A stretch of 40,800 bases of DNA, taken from assembly GCF_000716335.1 (NCBI RefSeq), contig NZ_KL591030.1, positions 11,602 to 52,401 on the forward strand, written 5' to 3'. Under the pieces are notes generated by a model. It saw only the letters and a list, made by a program, of their open reading frames with translations, ran no database searches and had not been told where the DNA came from. The translations under genes and the position numbers were made by a program. Positions 27,362 to 35,678 of the stretch are shown piece after piece (position 1 is the first letter of the stretch; each line of letters begins with the position of its first letter). This DNA is from Streptomyces sp. NRRL S-118. GTDB taxonomy: Bacteria > Actinomycetota > Actinomycetes > Streptomycetales > Streptomycetaceae.

Positions 27362-27399
27362 AAGGGCCGCACCCCGTCCGCCGACGGGGTGCGGCCCTT
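27362..27399. terminator. Bidirectional terminator hairpin between aconitase and GH92 gene
   Basis: A perfect 17-bp stem (27362-27378 with 27383-27399) with a 4-base loop CGCC sits between two convergent genes, 18 bases after one stop and 11 from the other. It begins AA and ends TT, so it can work in both directions. Confidence 0.92.
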
Positions 27400-27410
27400 C
27401 CGCGTGCGCC

Positions 27411-30400
27411 TCAGCGCAACAGCTCCACCTCCGCCAGCGTCGCGGAGCCCGAGGGCACCAGCCGGTACCGCTCGTACGTCCCCGGCCGCGCCACCGTGAA
27501 CACCCGCGTCTGCCGGTCCCACGCGAACGACTCGCCCGACCGCCGGTCGAGGTCCCGCCACACGGTGCCGTCCCGCGACCCCTGGAGCACCCACCCCGAG
27601 GGGGCGGCGTCCCGCGCCGCCGAGGTCAGCGTGTACTGGACGGCGCGGGTGCCGGCCGGCACGGGCAGGTCCACCGCCGCGGCCGACGAGGCCGCCGTCG
27701 CCGACGTGTCGTCGAACAGCTCACCCGCACCCGCCAGCACGTCCCGCCGCGGCGACGGCACCTCGTCGTCCCGCGTGATGGACACCGGCGCCGCGTCCTC
27801 GCCCGTGCCCCAGGCCGACGGCTCCGGGCCCATGTCGAACTCCAGCGTCCCGCCGCGCGCCACCACCGCGTGCGGCAGCGCGGTCGACGTCCAGCGCTTG
27901 CCGTCGACCTTCAGGCCCTGCACGTAGACGTTCCGCGCGCTGTTCTCCGGGGCCTTCACCACCAGCGTGCGGCCGTTGTCCATCCGGACCGTCGCCCTGG
28001 TGAACAGCGGCGAGCCGATCGCGTACTCCCCGCTGCCCATCACCAGGGGGTAGAAGCCCAGCGCCGAGAACAGCCACCAGGCGGACTGCTCGCCGTTGTC
28101 CTCGTCACCGTGGTAGCCCTGCCCGATCTCGCTGCCCGTGTACAGCCGGGACAGCACCTCGCGCACCTTCTCCTGTGTCTTCCACGGCTGCGCGGCCGCG
28201 TTGTACATGTACGTCACGTGGTGGGCGACCTGGTTGGAGTGCCCGTACATGCCCATCCGCACGTCCCGCGCCTCCGTCATCTCGTGGATGACGCTGCCGT
28301 AGGAGCCGGTGAACTCCGGCGAGGCGGTCTCGGGCGTCGCGAAGTAGGTGTCGAGCTTCTTGGCCAGTCCCGCCCGGCCGCCGTAGAGATTGGCCAGACC
28401 CCGGCTGTCCTGCGGGGCGGTGAAGGCATAGCCCCAGCCGTTCGTCTCGGTGTAGTCGTAACCCCACACGCGGGGGTCGTACGAGGCCGACGGCACCCGC
28501 CACTCGCCCTTGAGGTTCCGCCCCTGGAAGAAGCCGGCGTCCTTGTCGAAGAGCGTGACGTACTGGCGTGCCCGGTCGAGGAAGTAGGCGGACTCCTCCG
28601 CGTACCGGGCCTTGCCCGTCCTCCTGTGCAGCGTTTCGGCCATCCTGGCCAGTCCGTAGTCGTTGAGGTATCCCTCCAGCGACCAGGACAGGCCCTCGTG
28701 CGTCTCCGTCGACGCGTACCCGAGGAAGGGGGAGGTCTCCATGCCCTTGCGGCCCACGCCCCGGCTCGGCGGCACCACCGTCGCGTTCTTCAGCGCCGCC
28801 TCGTACGCCGCCTCCGCGTCGAAGTCCACGCCCTTGACGTACGCGTCGGCGAACGCCACGTCCGACGACGTGCCGGTCATCAGGTCGGCGTAGCCGGGCG
28901 ACGACCAGCGGGAGATCCAGCCGCCGTCCTTGTACTGCTGGACGAAGCCGTCCACCAGGTCGCCCGCCCGCCGCGGGGTGAGGAAGGAGTACGCGGGCCA
29001 GGTCGTGCGGTAGGTGTCCCAGAAGCCGTTGTTGACGTACACCCGGCCGTCGACGATCTTCGCGCCGGTGTGCACCGGCGTGTCGGGACCGGTCCGCGGC
29101 GAGAACGGGCTCGCGTACCGGTCCTTGCCGTCGACGCGCTCGAAGCCCGAATTCGGGTACAGGTACAGCCGGTAGAGGTTGGAGTACAGCGTCACGAGCT
29201 GGTCGCGTGTCGCGCCCTCCACGCGGACGCGGCCGAGGATCCGGTCCCACGCGGCCCGTGCCTGCGCCAGCACCCGCTCGAAGCGCGTGCCCTGCGGGAT
29301 CTCGGCGGCCAGGTTCCGCCGCGCCTGCTCGACGCTGATCAGTGACGTCGCCATGCGCAGCGTCACCGTGCGGTCGGCGCCCGCGTCGAAGCGCAGGTGG
29401 CCCTTGACACCCGCCGACGCGGAGCCGGTGACGGGCGCGTCGAAGACGCCGTACACGAACATCCGTGTGGCGCCCGTGGACAGGCCGCTCTTCACGTCGG
29501 AGAAGCCGGTGAAGGAGCCGGTCGCCGGGTCGAGGGTCAGCCCGCCCTCGTCCGTGACGTTGTCGAGGACGACCGACGCGTCGGCGCCCGGGTAGGTGAA
29601 CCGCATCATCGCCGCGTGGTCCGCCGGGGCGATCTCGGCCTTCAGGCCGTTCTCGAAGGTCACGGCGTAGTGGTGCGGTCTCGCCGTCTCCTTCTCGTGG
29701 CGGAAGGGCAGCGCCCGCTCGCTCCGCCCGGTGGGCGGGGTGCCGGCCGCGGCGGAGGGCATCAACTGGAAGGTCTGCCGGTCGCCCATCCACGGGCTGG
29801 GCTCGTGGCTGGCGCTGAACGCCTGGAGGGTGGGCAGGTTGTCGGCGTTGTTGCCGCGCGCGTACTCGTACAGCCAGCTCTTCGAGCCGGCGTGGGTCAC
29901 CGGCGTCCAGAAGTTGAAGCCATGGGGTACGGCGGTCGCCGGGAAGGTGTTGCCGCGCGAGAAGGAGGAGCTGGAGTTGGTTCCGCGCACGGTGGAGGCG
30001 TAGTCGGAGACATGGGCGAGGGGCCGCTCGGGGGCCTTCGGCTCCAGCGCGATGTCGTCGATCCAGCCCTGGAACTTCCCCGGGCCCCGGGGCGCGTCGT
30101 ACGCCACCAGGATCCGGTCGACGGTCTTCCCGGCGGCCACGGTGCCGATCGAGGAGGACACCTGGTTCCACTGGTTGACGTAGAGCCGCTCGGCCGCGCC
30201 CTGGCCCTGCGGGGTCAGGGCCCCGCCGTGGCTGTCGACCGCGCCCAGCTCGCTGAGGCGGGTGCCGTCGGTGAAGGCCAGGTCCACGGAGACGTGCGTC
30301 GCGGGGTAGTTCAGGTCGGTCTCCGCCATCGCCGGGAAGACGCGGTAGGACAGCTCGGTGTCGCGCCCGACGCGCACGTCGACGTCGAAGACCTTGTTGT

Positions 30401-31235
30401 ACGAGTAGGCGCGCCCGGCCGCCCGGTGCGTCCCCGCGTAGCGCAGGGCCCGCTTTCCGGTGAACCCGGCGGCGGCCTTGGCGGTGGGGGAGCCGACCGG
30501 GCCCCGGTCGACATGGCTGCGCATGTCGGGCGGCACGGGCGTGGAGGTGTCGCCGTCGGAGAACTGGACGTCGGCGAGCTGCGTGATGTCGGCGGCGCCG
30601 TTGTTCCGGGTGATCTCCAGCCGGTAGTGCCGGTAGGGGGCGGCCCGGTCGACGTCGTACGTCCTGGTCTCGAAGCGCCGGGCGAACGACTGGCCGGCGC
30701 GGGTGTCCAGCACCGTCCACCGGCTGCCGTCGGCCGAGCCCTTGAGGGTCCAGTCCGCCGGGTCGCGGGGCGCGTGGTCGTTGGCGGAGGTCAGTGCGTA
30801 CCGGGCGACCGCGACCGGCTCCTCCAGGTCGAACTCGACCCAGGCGGTGGGGGAGAACGTCAGCCACTTGGTGCCGGGCTGGAGGTCGACCAGGTTCTCC
30901 TTGGTCTCCCCGGCGGCGGGGTTCTCACCGCTGGCGCGCAGCTCGGCCACCTTCTCGGTGACGTTTCCCGGTATTCCGGCGGCGAAGCCGCCGTCGACGC
31001 CGGACGCCCGCCGTTCTCCCGCGGCATCCACGTCGACGGTGTTGCGCCAGGTGGGCGGTGCTTCGCCGGCCTCGAAGGAGGAGCTGAACCGGCGCTCCAC
31101 CGGCTCGGGTTGGCGGGCGAGGGCCAGTGCCGCCGACGGCCCGGCGGTCAGCGCGGCCGTCACGGTCAGGGAAGCGGCCGCCACGAGGGCGGCCGTACGG
31201 AGGTGTCTGTCCCGTTTTCTCGATCGGAGGTGCAT
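27411..31235 (-). CDS. Secreted GH92 alpha-mannosidase with two discoidin-like domains
   Basis: The 1274-aa protein has a basic signal peptide (about 1-40: RTAALVAAASLTVTAALTAG, then AALALA), a discoidin/F5-8-type domain at about 115-235, the GH92 beta-sandwich and (alpha/alpha) barrel, and a C-terminal second discoidin-like domain (about 1165-1274). The two end domains look like copies (DWTLKGSADGSRW and GWVLQGSRDGTVW). The GH92 signature region reads HGDEDNGEQSAWW with D1044, E1045 and D1046, followed by LFSALGFYP. GH92 enzymes are calcium-dependent exo-alpha-mannosidases, mostly on alpha-1,2 links of high-mannose glycans or yeast mannan. The gene is divergent from ngcE. A GACAACGTTGTC palindrome lies 39 bases before the start. 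Exact linkage preference is not readable. Confidence 0.93.
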   Translation of the reverse strand: MHLRSRKRDRHLRTAALVAAASLTVTAALTAGPSAALALARQPEPVERRFSSSFEAGEAPPTWRNTVDVDAAGERRASGVDGGFAAGIPGNVTEKVAELRASGENPAAGETKENLVDLQPGTKWLTFSPTAWVEFDLEEPVAVARYALTSANDHAPRDPADWTLKGSADGSRWTVLDTRAGQSFARRFETRTYDVDRAAPYRHYRLEITRNNGAADITQLADVQFSDGDTSTPVPPDMRSHVDRGPVGSPTAKAAAGFTGKRALRYAGTHRAAGRAYSYNKVFDVDVRVGRDTELSYRVFPAMAETDLNYPATHVSVDLAFTDGTRLSELGAVDSHGGALTPQGQGAAERLYVNQWNQVSSSIGTVAAGKTVDRILVAYDAPRGPGKFQGWIDDIALEPKAPERPLAHVSDYASTVRGTNSSSSFSRGNTFPATAVPHGFNFWTPVTHAGSKSWLYEYARGNNADNLPTLQAFSASHEPSPWMGDRQTFQLMPSAAAGTPPTGRSERALPFRHEKETARPHHYAVTFENGLKAEIAPADHAAMMRFTYPGADASVVLDNVTDEGGLTLDPATGSFTGFSDVKSGLSTGATRMFVYGVFDAPVTGSASAGVKGHLRFDAGADRTVTLRMATSLISVEQARRNLAAEIPQGTRFERVLAQARAAWDRILGRVRVEGATRDQLVTLYSNLYRLYLYPNSGFERVDGKDRYASPFSPRTGPDTPVHTGAKIVDGRVYVNNGFWDTYRTTWPAYSFLTPRRAGDLVDGFVQQYKDGGWISRWSSPGYADLMTGTSSDVAFADAYVKGVDFDAEAAYEAALKNATVVPPSRGVGRKGMETSPFLGYASTETHEGLSWSLEGYLNDYGLARMAETLHRRTGKARYAEESAYFLDRARQYVTLFDKDAGFFQGRNLKGEWRVPSASYDPRVWGYDYTETNGWGYAFTAPQDSRGLANLYGGRAGLAKKLDTYFATPETASPEFTGSYGSVIHEMTEARDVRMGMYGHSNQVAHHVTYMYNAAAQPWKTQEKVREVLSRLYTGSEIGQGYHGDEDNGEQSAWWLFSALGFYPLVMGSGEYAIGSPLFTRATVRMDNGRTLVVKAPENSARNVYVQGLKVDGKRWTSTALPHAVVARGGTLEFDMGPEPSAWGTGEDAAPVSITRDDEVPSPRRDVLAGAGELFDDTSATAASSAAAVDLPVPAGTRAVQYTLTSAARDAAPSGWVLQGSRDGTVWRDLDRRSGESFAWDRQTRVFTVARPGTYERYRLVPSGSATLAEVELLR

Positions 31236-31273
31236 CCCGCGTCCTGCCTCCTGCCTCTCGCCGAAGCGCGATG

Positions 31274-31285
31274 GACAACGTTGTC
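31274..31285. promoter_or_regulatory. 12-bp palindrome GACAACGTTGTC before the GH92 gene
   Basis: A perfect palindrome between the GH92 start and its candidate promoter. The half-site CGTTGTCA occurs twice more, before xylF. LacI- or ROK-type repressors use sites of this kind. Confidence 0.6.
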
Positions 31286-31303
31286 AGGTGAGCTGCGCAG
31301 GCA

Positions 31304-31334
31304 CCAGTAGGAAGTAAGTGGTGAGTGGTGTCAA
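31304..31334 (-). promoter_or_regulatory. Candidate promoter of the GH92 gene
   Basis: On the minus strand TTGACA (31334-31329) is followed after 19 bases by TACTGG (31309-31304). The -35 is perfect, the -10 is poor and the spacer is long. The palindrome at 31274-31285 lies just downstream, in a repressor position. Confidence 0.35.
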
Positions 31335-31469
31335 GGGTGTTGGCAGGAGCGGAAGGTGGAATTCAGTCGTTCTGCCGTACCTGACGGCGCGTGAACGCGA
31401 ATCAGGTGCTCCCGCTGTTCCGTGAGGTCTCAACTCGGGAAAGAAGGCCGGCCAAAGTTGTTTTCGATC

Positions 31470-31502
31470 TTGCCCGGCTGACGAAAAGTGGACTATACCT
31501 GT
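31470..31502 (+). promoter_or_regulatory. Candidate ngcE promoter with overlapping DasR-like element
   Basis: TTGCCC (31470-31475) and TATACC (31494-31499) are spaced 18 bases apart. The 16 bases at 31487-31502 (AGTGGACTATACCTGT) match 12 of 16 positions of the DasR responsive element (ASTGGTCTAGACCAST) and cover the -10. DasR is the GntR-type regulator of amino-sugar uptake in Streptomyces. Confidence 0.55.
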
Positions 31503-31630
31503 CGGCGACCCAGCATCTGCGACACGACCCGAGCTGCACCTGACCGCGGTGGCGGGGCCCTTCGCCTGAGGGCGAGCAGTACGGGCGACCGGTCCACCGC
31601 ATGAGTCCTGGAGAAGGCGAGGACTTGAGC

Positions 31631-33082
31631 ATGGGATCCACCTCCGCACGCAACGGCGACGACGGCATCGGCCGCCGTGATCTGATCAAGCGGTCCGCCG
31701 CACTCGGCCTGATCACCGTATCGACGGCCGGCTTCCTCTCCGCCTGTGCCACCGGTGGCGGCGGCACCAGCGAGAAGGAGACGAAGGCCCCCGGCGGCGA
31801 GAAGACCGCGAAGAACCCGCTCGGCGTGGCCAAGGGCGCCCCCCTGGAGGCGTTCATCTTCAAGGGCGGCCTGGGTGACCAGTACGCGAAGGACGCGGAG
31901 GCCGACTACAAGGCCACTTACGGAGCCGAGGTCAAGCACACCGGCACCCAGCAGGTCGGTCCCAAGCTGACGCCCCGCTTCGCGGGCGGCAACCCGCCGG
32001 ACGTCATCGACAACTCCGGTGCCGACCACCTCGACATGAACAAGCTGTCCACCCAGGGCCAGCTCCAGGACCTCTCCGCGCTGCTCGACGCGCCCTCCCT
32101 GGACGACCCGGCCAAGAAGGTCCGGGACACGATCCACCCCAGCACCATCGAGAAGGGCAGGCACGGCGACAAGTTCGACGTGCTCTACTACGCCTTCACC
32201 ATCTACGGGACCTGGTACTCCCGGAAGCTGCTGGACGACAAGGGCTGGACGTACCCCCGGACGCTCTCCGAGATGGTCACCCTCTGCGGCGAGATCAAGA
32301 AGGCGGGCATCGCCCCCTGGACGTACGCCGGAAAGTATCCCTACTACGTCCACTTCAACCTCTTCGCCCAGATCGCCAAGATCGGCGGCATGGAGAAGTG
32401 GATCGCGATCGACAACCTCGAGCCCAACGCCTGGACGTCCAACGACGCGGTCAAGGAGGTCATCGAGCACTACGAGGAGCTCGCCGCCAAGAAGTACTTC
32501 CTCGCGGGCAGCCAGGGCCTGACCCACATCCAGTCCCAGACCGCCTGGAACAAGGGCAAGGCCGTCTTCATCCCCAACGGCTCCTGGGTGGAGAACGAGG
32601 CCGCCCCCACCACGCCGAAGGACTTCGGCATGGCCGTCGGCCCCCTCTTCGACGGCACCGGCGACGCGATGCCGCACGGCACCCTGCGCGGCGAGCCGAG
32701 CGAGCCGTACATCGTCGCGGCGAAGGGCGGGAACCCGGCCGGAGGCATGGAGCTGCTGCGCATCATGCTCTCCAGGAAGCACGCCCAGAACTTCGCCACC
32801 AAGGTCAAGTCGCTCACCTGTGTCATGGACGCCACCGCGGGCATGACCCTCTCGCCGGGCCTCGCCTCCGCCAGCAAGGTGTTCAAGGAGGCGGGCGACA
32901 ACCTGATCAGCCTTCAGCTCCAGGAGTGGTACCCGGCCCTCACCGACGAGAAGATCGGCGGTCTGACCGGCCAGCTGCTCACGGGCGAGCTCAAAGCTGC
33001 CGAATGGATCAAGAAGACCCAGGCGGAATGCGACAAGGTGGCCAAGGACAGTTCCGTCACCAAATTCAAGCGCTCCGCCTGA
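31631..33082 (+). CDS. ngcE: N-acetylglucosamine/chitobiose ABC transporter, substrate-binding lipoprotein
   Basis: The 483-aa protein is an extracellular solute-binding protein matching NgcE of Streptomyces, which binds GlcNAc and diacetylchitobiose. Its N-terminus has a twin-arginine motif (GRRDLIKRSAALGL, R15-R16) and a lipobox LSAC with C39, so it is probably exported folded by Tat and anchored as a lipoprotein. The ATG at 31631 is supported by GGCGAGGA upstream; a TTG at 31625 and an ATG at 31601 are alternatives. Two permease genes follow and no ATPase gene, as in the known ngcEFG operon that uses the shared ATPase MsiK. A DasR-like site overlaps the promoter. It lies back to back with the mannosidase gene. 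Confidence 0.92.
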   Translation: MGSTSARNGDDGIGRRDLIKRSAALGLITVSTAGFLSACATGGGGTSEKETKAPGGEKTAKNPLGVAKGAPLEAFIFKGGLGDQYAKDAEADYKATYGAEVKHTGTQQVGPKLTPRFAGGNPPDVIDNSGADHLDMNKLSTQGQLQDLSALLDAPSLDDPAKKVRDTIHPSTIEKGRHGDKFDVLYYAFTIYGTWYSRKLLDDKGWTYPRTLSEMVTLCGEIKKAGIAPWTYAGKYPYYVHFNLFAQIAKIGGMEKWIAIDNLEPNAWTSNDAVKEVIEHYEELAAKKYFLAGSQGLTHIQSQTAWNKGKAVFIPNGSWVENEAAPTTPKDFGMAVGPLFDGTGDAMPHGTLRGEPSEPYIVAAKGGNPAGGMELLRIMLSRKHAQNFATKVKSLTCVMDATAGMTLSPGLASASKVFKEAGDNLISLQLQEWYPALTDEKIGGLTGQLLTGELKAAEWIKKTQAECDKVAKDSSVTKFKRSA

Positions 33083-33158
33083 CCGCTCGGTCCGACAGCC
33101 GGACCGAGGTCGTTCCACGCCGTCACGCCAGAACGAGGGGAAGGGGCCGGGGAGCACC

Positions 33159-34082
33159 ATGCAACACGGCAAATACCGATTCATCGTGGGCTTCCTGGCC
33201 CTGCCTCTGCTGATCTACGGCGTTTTCGTCCTCTCGCCCTTCGTCCAGGCGTTCCAGATCTCCATGACCGACTGGTCCGGGCTCGTCGGCAGTGCGAAGT
33301 TCGTCGGCCTGGACAATTTCTCCAGGCTCTGGGAAAGCGACGATTTCTGGAACGCCCTGCGCCACAACGTCTACATGCTGGCGCTGGTCCCGGTGGTCAC
33401 GCTCGGGCTCGGCCTCTTCTTCGCCTTCATGCTCAATGTGGGCGGCCGGCGCCGGAAGAACGCGGTCGTCACCGGGGTGACCGGATCCGCCTTCTACAAG
33501 TTCGTCTTCTTCTTCCCGCAGGTCATCTCCATCACGATCATCGCCGTCATCTGGTTCAACATCTACAACCCCGACCCGGACGACGGCATGCTGAACTCCC
33601 TGCTGGGCGCCGTCGGCCTGGACTCCCTGCAGAACGCGTGGCTGGGGGAGAAGAGCCTCGCCCTGTGGTGCATCAGCGCGGTGATGGTCTGGGGCCACGT
33701 CGGCTTCTACGTGGTGCTGTTCTCCGCGGCGATGGCCTCCATCCCGCGGGACATCTACGAAGCGGCCCTGCTGGACGGCGCCGGCCGCTTCCACACCTTC
33801 TTCCGGATCACCCTCCCGCTGCTGTGGGACACCGTCCAGACGGGCTGGGTGTACATGGGCATCATCGCCCTGGACGCCTTCGCCCTGGTCCAGATCATGT
33901 CGGTGAACATGGGCGGCCCGGACGGCGCCACGGACGTCATGCCGCTGCGCCTGTATCTGACGGCCTTCCGCGACAGCCAGTTCGGCTACGCCTCCGCCAT
34001 GGGCGTCGCGATGCTCGTGGTCACCATGGCGTTCGCAGTGCTCACGATGCGCTTCGCGCGCCGTGAGCGGATCGAGTACTAG
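33159..34082 (+). CDS. ngcF: GlcNAc/chitobiose ABC transporter permease, first subunit
   Basis: The 307-aa permease has six membrane segments of the MalF-like binding-protein-dependent transport type (RFIVGFLALPLLIYGVFVLSPFVQAFQISMTDWSG at the N-terminus). The EAA loop that contacts the ATPase reads YEAALLDGAGRFHTFFRITLPLL. It starts 76 bases after ngcE at an ATG, with GGGGAAGGGGCCGGGGAGC before it, and ends 12 bases before the second permease. It should form the membrane channel with NgcG and be powered by MsiK, which is encoded elsewhere. Confidence 0.92.
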   Translation: MQHGKYRFIVGFLALPLLIYGVFVLSPFVQAFQISMTDWSGLVGSAKFVGLDNFSRLWESDDFWNALRHNVYMLALVPVVTLGLGLFFAFMLNVGGRRRKNAVVTGVTGSAFYKFVFFFPQVISITIIAVIWFNIYNPDPDDGMLNSLLGAVGLDSLQNAWLGEKSLALWCISAVMVWGHVGFYVVLFSAAMASIPRDIYEAALLDGAGRFHTFFRITLPLLWDTVQTGWVYMGIIALDAFALVQIMSVNMGGPDGATDVMPLRLYLTAFRDSQFGYASAMGVAMLVVTMAFAVLTMRFARRERIEY

Positions 34083-34094
34083 GGGGTACGGCGG

Positions 34095-35039
34095 ATGACG
34101 ACCGAAGAGATCGGCAAGATCCCCGTCGTGGAGAAGCGGGACGAAAGTCCCGCCGGGCCCGGCCCCCTCAGCCGTGCGCCGCGGCCGCCCGGCGGCCGGG
34201 GTGCGGAGGGCGGTGTGCTCAACGTCTTCTCCCACGGCATCCTCGCGGTGTGGGCGCTGATGGTCGGCGTGCCGCTGCTGTGGGTGCTGTGGAGCGCCTT
34301 CAAGGACAGCAACGGCATCCTGTCCGACCCGTGGGGCCTGCCGACCGCCCTGCACTGGGAGAACTGGTCCAACGCGTGGAACGACGCGAACATGGGCCGG
34401 TACTTCGTGAACACCGCGATCGTGGTGGGCGGTTCCGTCATCGGCACGATGGTGCTGGGCTCGATGGCCGCGTACGTCCTGGCCCGCTTCACCTTCCCCG
34501 GCAACCGGTTCGTCTACTACCTGTTCGTGGCGGGCATGTCCTTCCCCGTCTTCATGCTGGTGATCCCGCTGTTCTTCGTGATGCGGGACTTCCCGGGCAG
34601 CTCGCTGCTGGCGACGTACCACGGGCTGATCCTGGTCTACATCGCCTATTCCCTGCCGTTCACCGTCTTCTTCATGACGGCGTTCTTCCGCACGCTGCCG
34701 ACCTCGGTGGCGGAGGCGGCCATGATCGACGGGGCGTCCCACACCCGGACCTTCTTCCAGGTCATGCTGCCGATGGCCAAGCCCGGGCTGATCAGCATCG
34801 GCATCTTCAACTTCCTCGGGCAGTGGAACCAGTACCTGCTGCCCATGGTGCTGAACCAGCAGGAGGACAAGTACGTCCTCACCCAGGGCCTGGCGATGAT
34901 CGCCCTGCAGCAGGGGTACGAGAACGACTGGGGCGCCCTGATGGCCGGCATGATGATCGCGATGCTGCCGGTGCTCGTCGTCTACGCGATCTTCCAGCGG
35001 CAGGTGCAGGCCGGCCTCACGGCCGGTGCGCTCAAGTAA
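34095..35039 (+). CDS. ngcG: GlcNAc/chitobiose ABC transporter permease, second subunit
   Basis: The 314-aa MalG-like permease has a Pro/Gly/Arg-rich cytoplasmic N-terminus of about 40 residues, then six membrane segments. The EAA loop reads AEAAMIDGASHTRTFFQVMLPMAKPG. The C-terminus ends QVQAGLTAGALK, typical of sugar permeases of this group. It follows ngcF by 12 bases and is the last gene of the operon; no ATPase gene follows, so energy must come from a shared subunit such as MsiK. Confidence 0.92.
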   Translation: MTTEEIGKIPVVEKRDESPAGPGPLSRAPRPPGGRGAEGGVLNVFSHGILAVWALMVGVPLLWVLWSAFKDSNGILSDPWGLPTALHWENWSNAWNDANMGRYFVNTAIVVGGSVIGTMVLGSMAAYVLARFTFPGNRFVYYLFVAGMSFPVFMLVIPLFFVMRDFPGSSLLATYHGLILVYIAYSLPFTVFFMTAFFRTLPTSVAEAAMIDGASHTRTFFQVMLPMAKPGLISIGIFNFLGQWNQYLLPMVLNQQEDKYVLTQGLAMIALQQGYENDWGALMAGMMIAMLPVLVVYAIFQRQVQAGLTAGALK

Positions 35040-35678
35040 CGGAACGGGCGCGCGGGGCCCCTGCGCCCGGGAGTCCTGCGCCCGAGGAGCCCGCGCCCGG
35101 GAGTCCTCGGTCGTCGGCCGCCACGAGGAGGACACGACGACCCCTCGCGGCGGTCGACGGGCACGAGGCGCGGAACTCGATGGGGACGGGCCCGTGGTCA
35201 TGGAGTGCGTTCTCGCGCAGGAGCCCGGGCACGTACCGGCTCGCCGCCCGGAGGACAGGGCCGACGACCTCCCCGTGCAGCGGCCCGTCCTGGCCGGGCG
35301 GGACGCCGGTCCCGCGATCGGCCCACGAGCGAATCCCCCGCAGGCGGCCGCGGCGTCGACGGGGAGACACGCCTCCGGCGTGACGGGGTCGCACCACCAC
35401 CGCCCACCACCACCGCCCATGGCGCGGCCCGGACCGCAGGCCGGCCCGCCGCGGGTGTCGCGGAACCCGGGGTGCGCGATCACCGCCGGCCCACGTGAAC
35501 CCCGAACCGGGGTCACGAAACGAAACCGCCCGGCTGCGGGGACACCCCCGCCGCCGAGCGGTTTCGCGGTCTAGAAGGGCTTATGCCCGCTTTCTCCACA
35601 TCTTGTTCGCTCATCAGAGGCCCACAACGCTCAAGGTCTTGACGGGGAGCAACCCAAAAGGCTCAGCTTAGAGTTCAC
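35040..35678. other. 639-base gene-free region between ngcG and the ROK regulator
   Basis: No open frame here has family features. It contains a possible weak terminator right after ngcG (CGGGCGC 35045-35051 with GCGCCCG 35063-35069) and a 15-base direct repeat GCGCCCGGGAGTCCT at 35063-35077 and 35093-35107. The last 100 bases are much richer in A and T and should hold the regulator's promoter; a TAGAGT at 35669-35674 could be a -10 giving an almost leaderless transcript. Confidence 0.5.

Noticed and set aside
28105..30867. Second minus-strand frame of 920 codons inside the GH92 gene
   Set aside because: It is the other-frame reading of GH92, Arg/Pro/Gly-rich and without motifs.
35639..35674. 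TTGACG and TAGAGT as a full promoter for the ROK regulator
   Set aside because: The spacer is 24 bases, too long for a standard sigma-70-type promoter; only the -10 is kept as a possibility.
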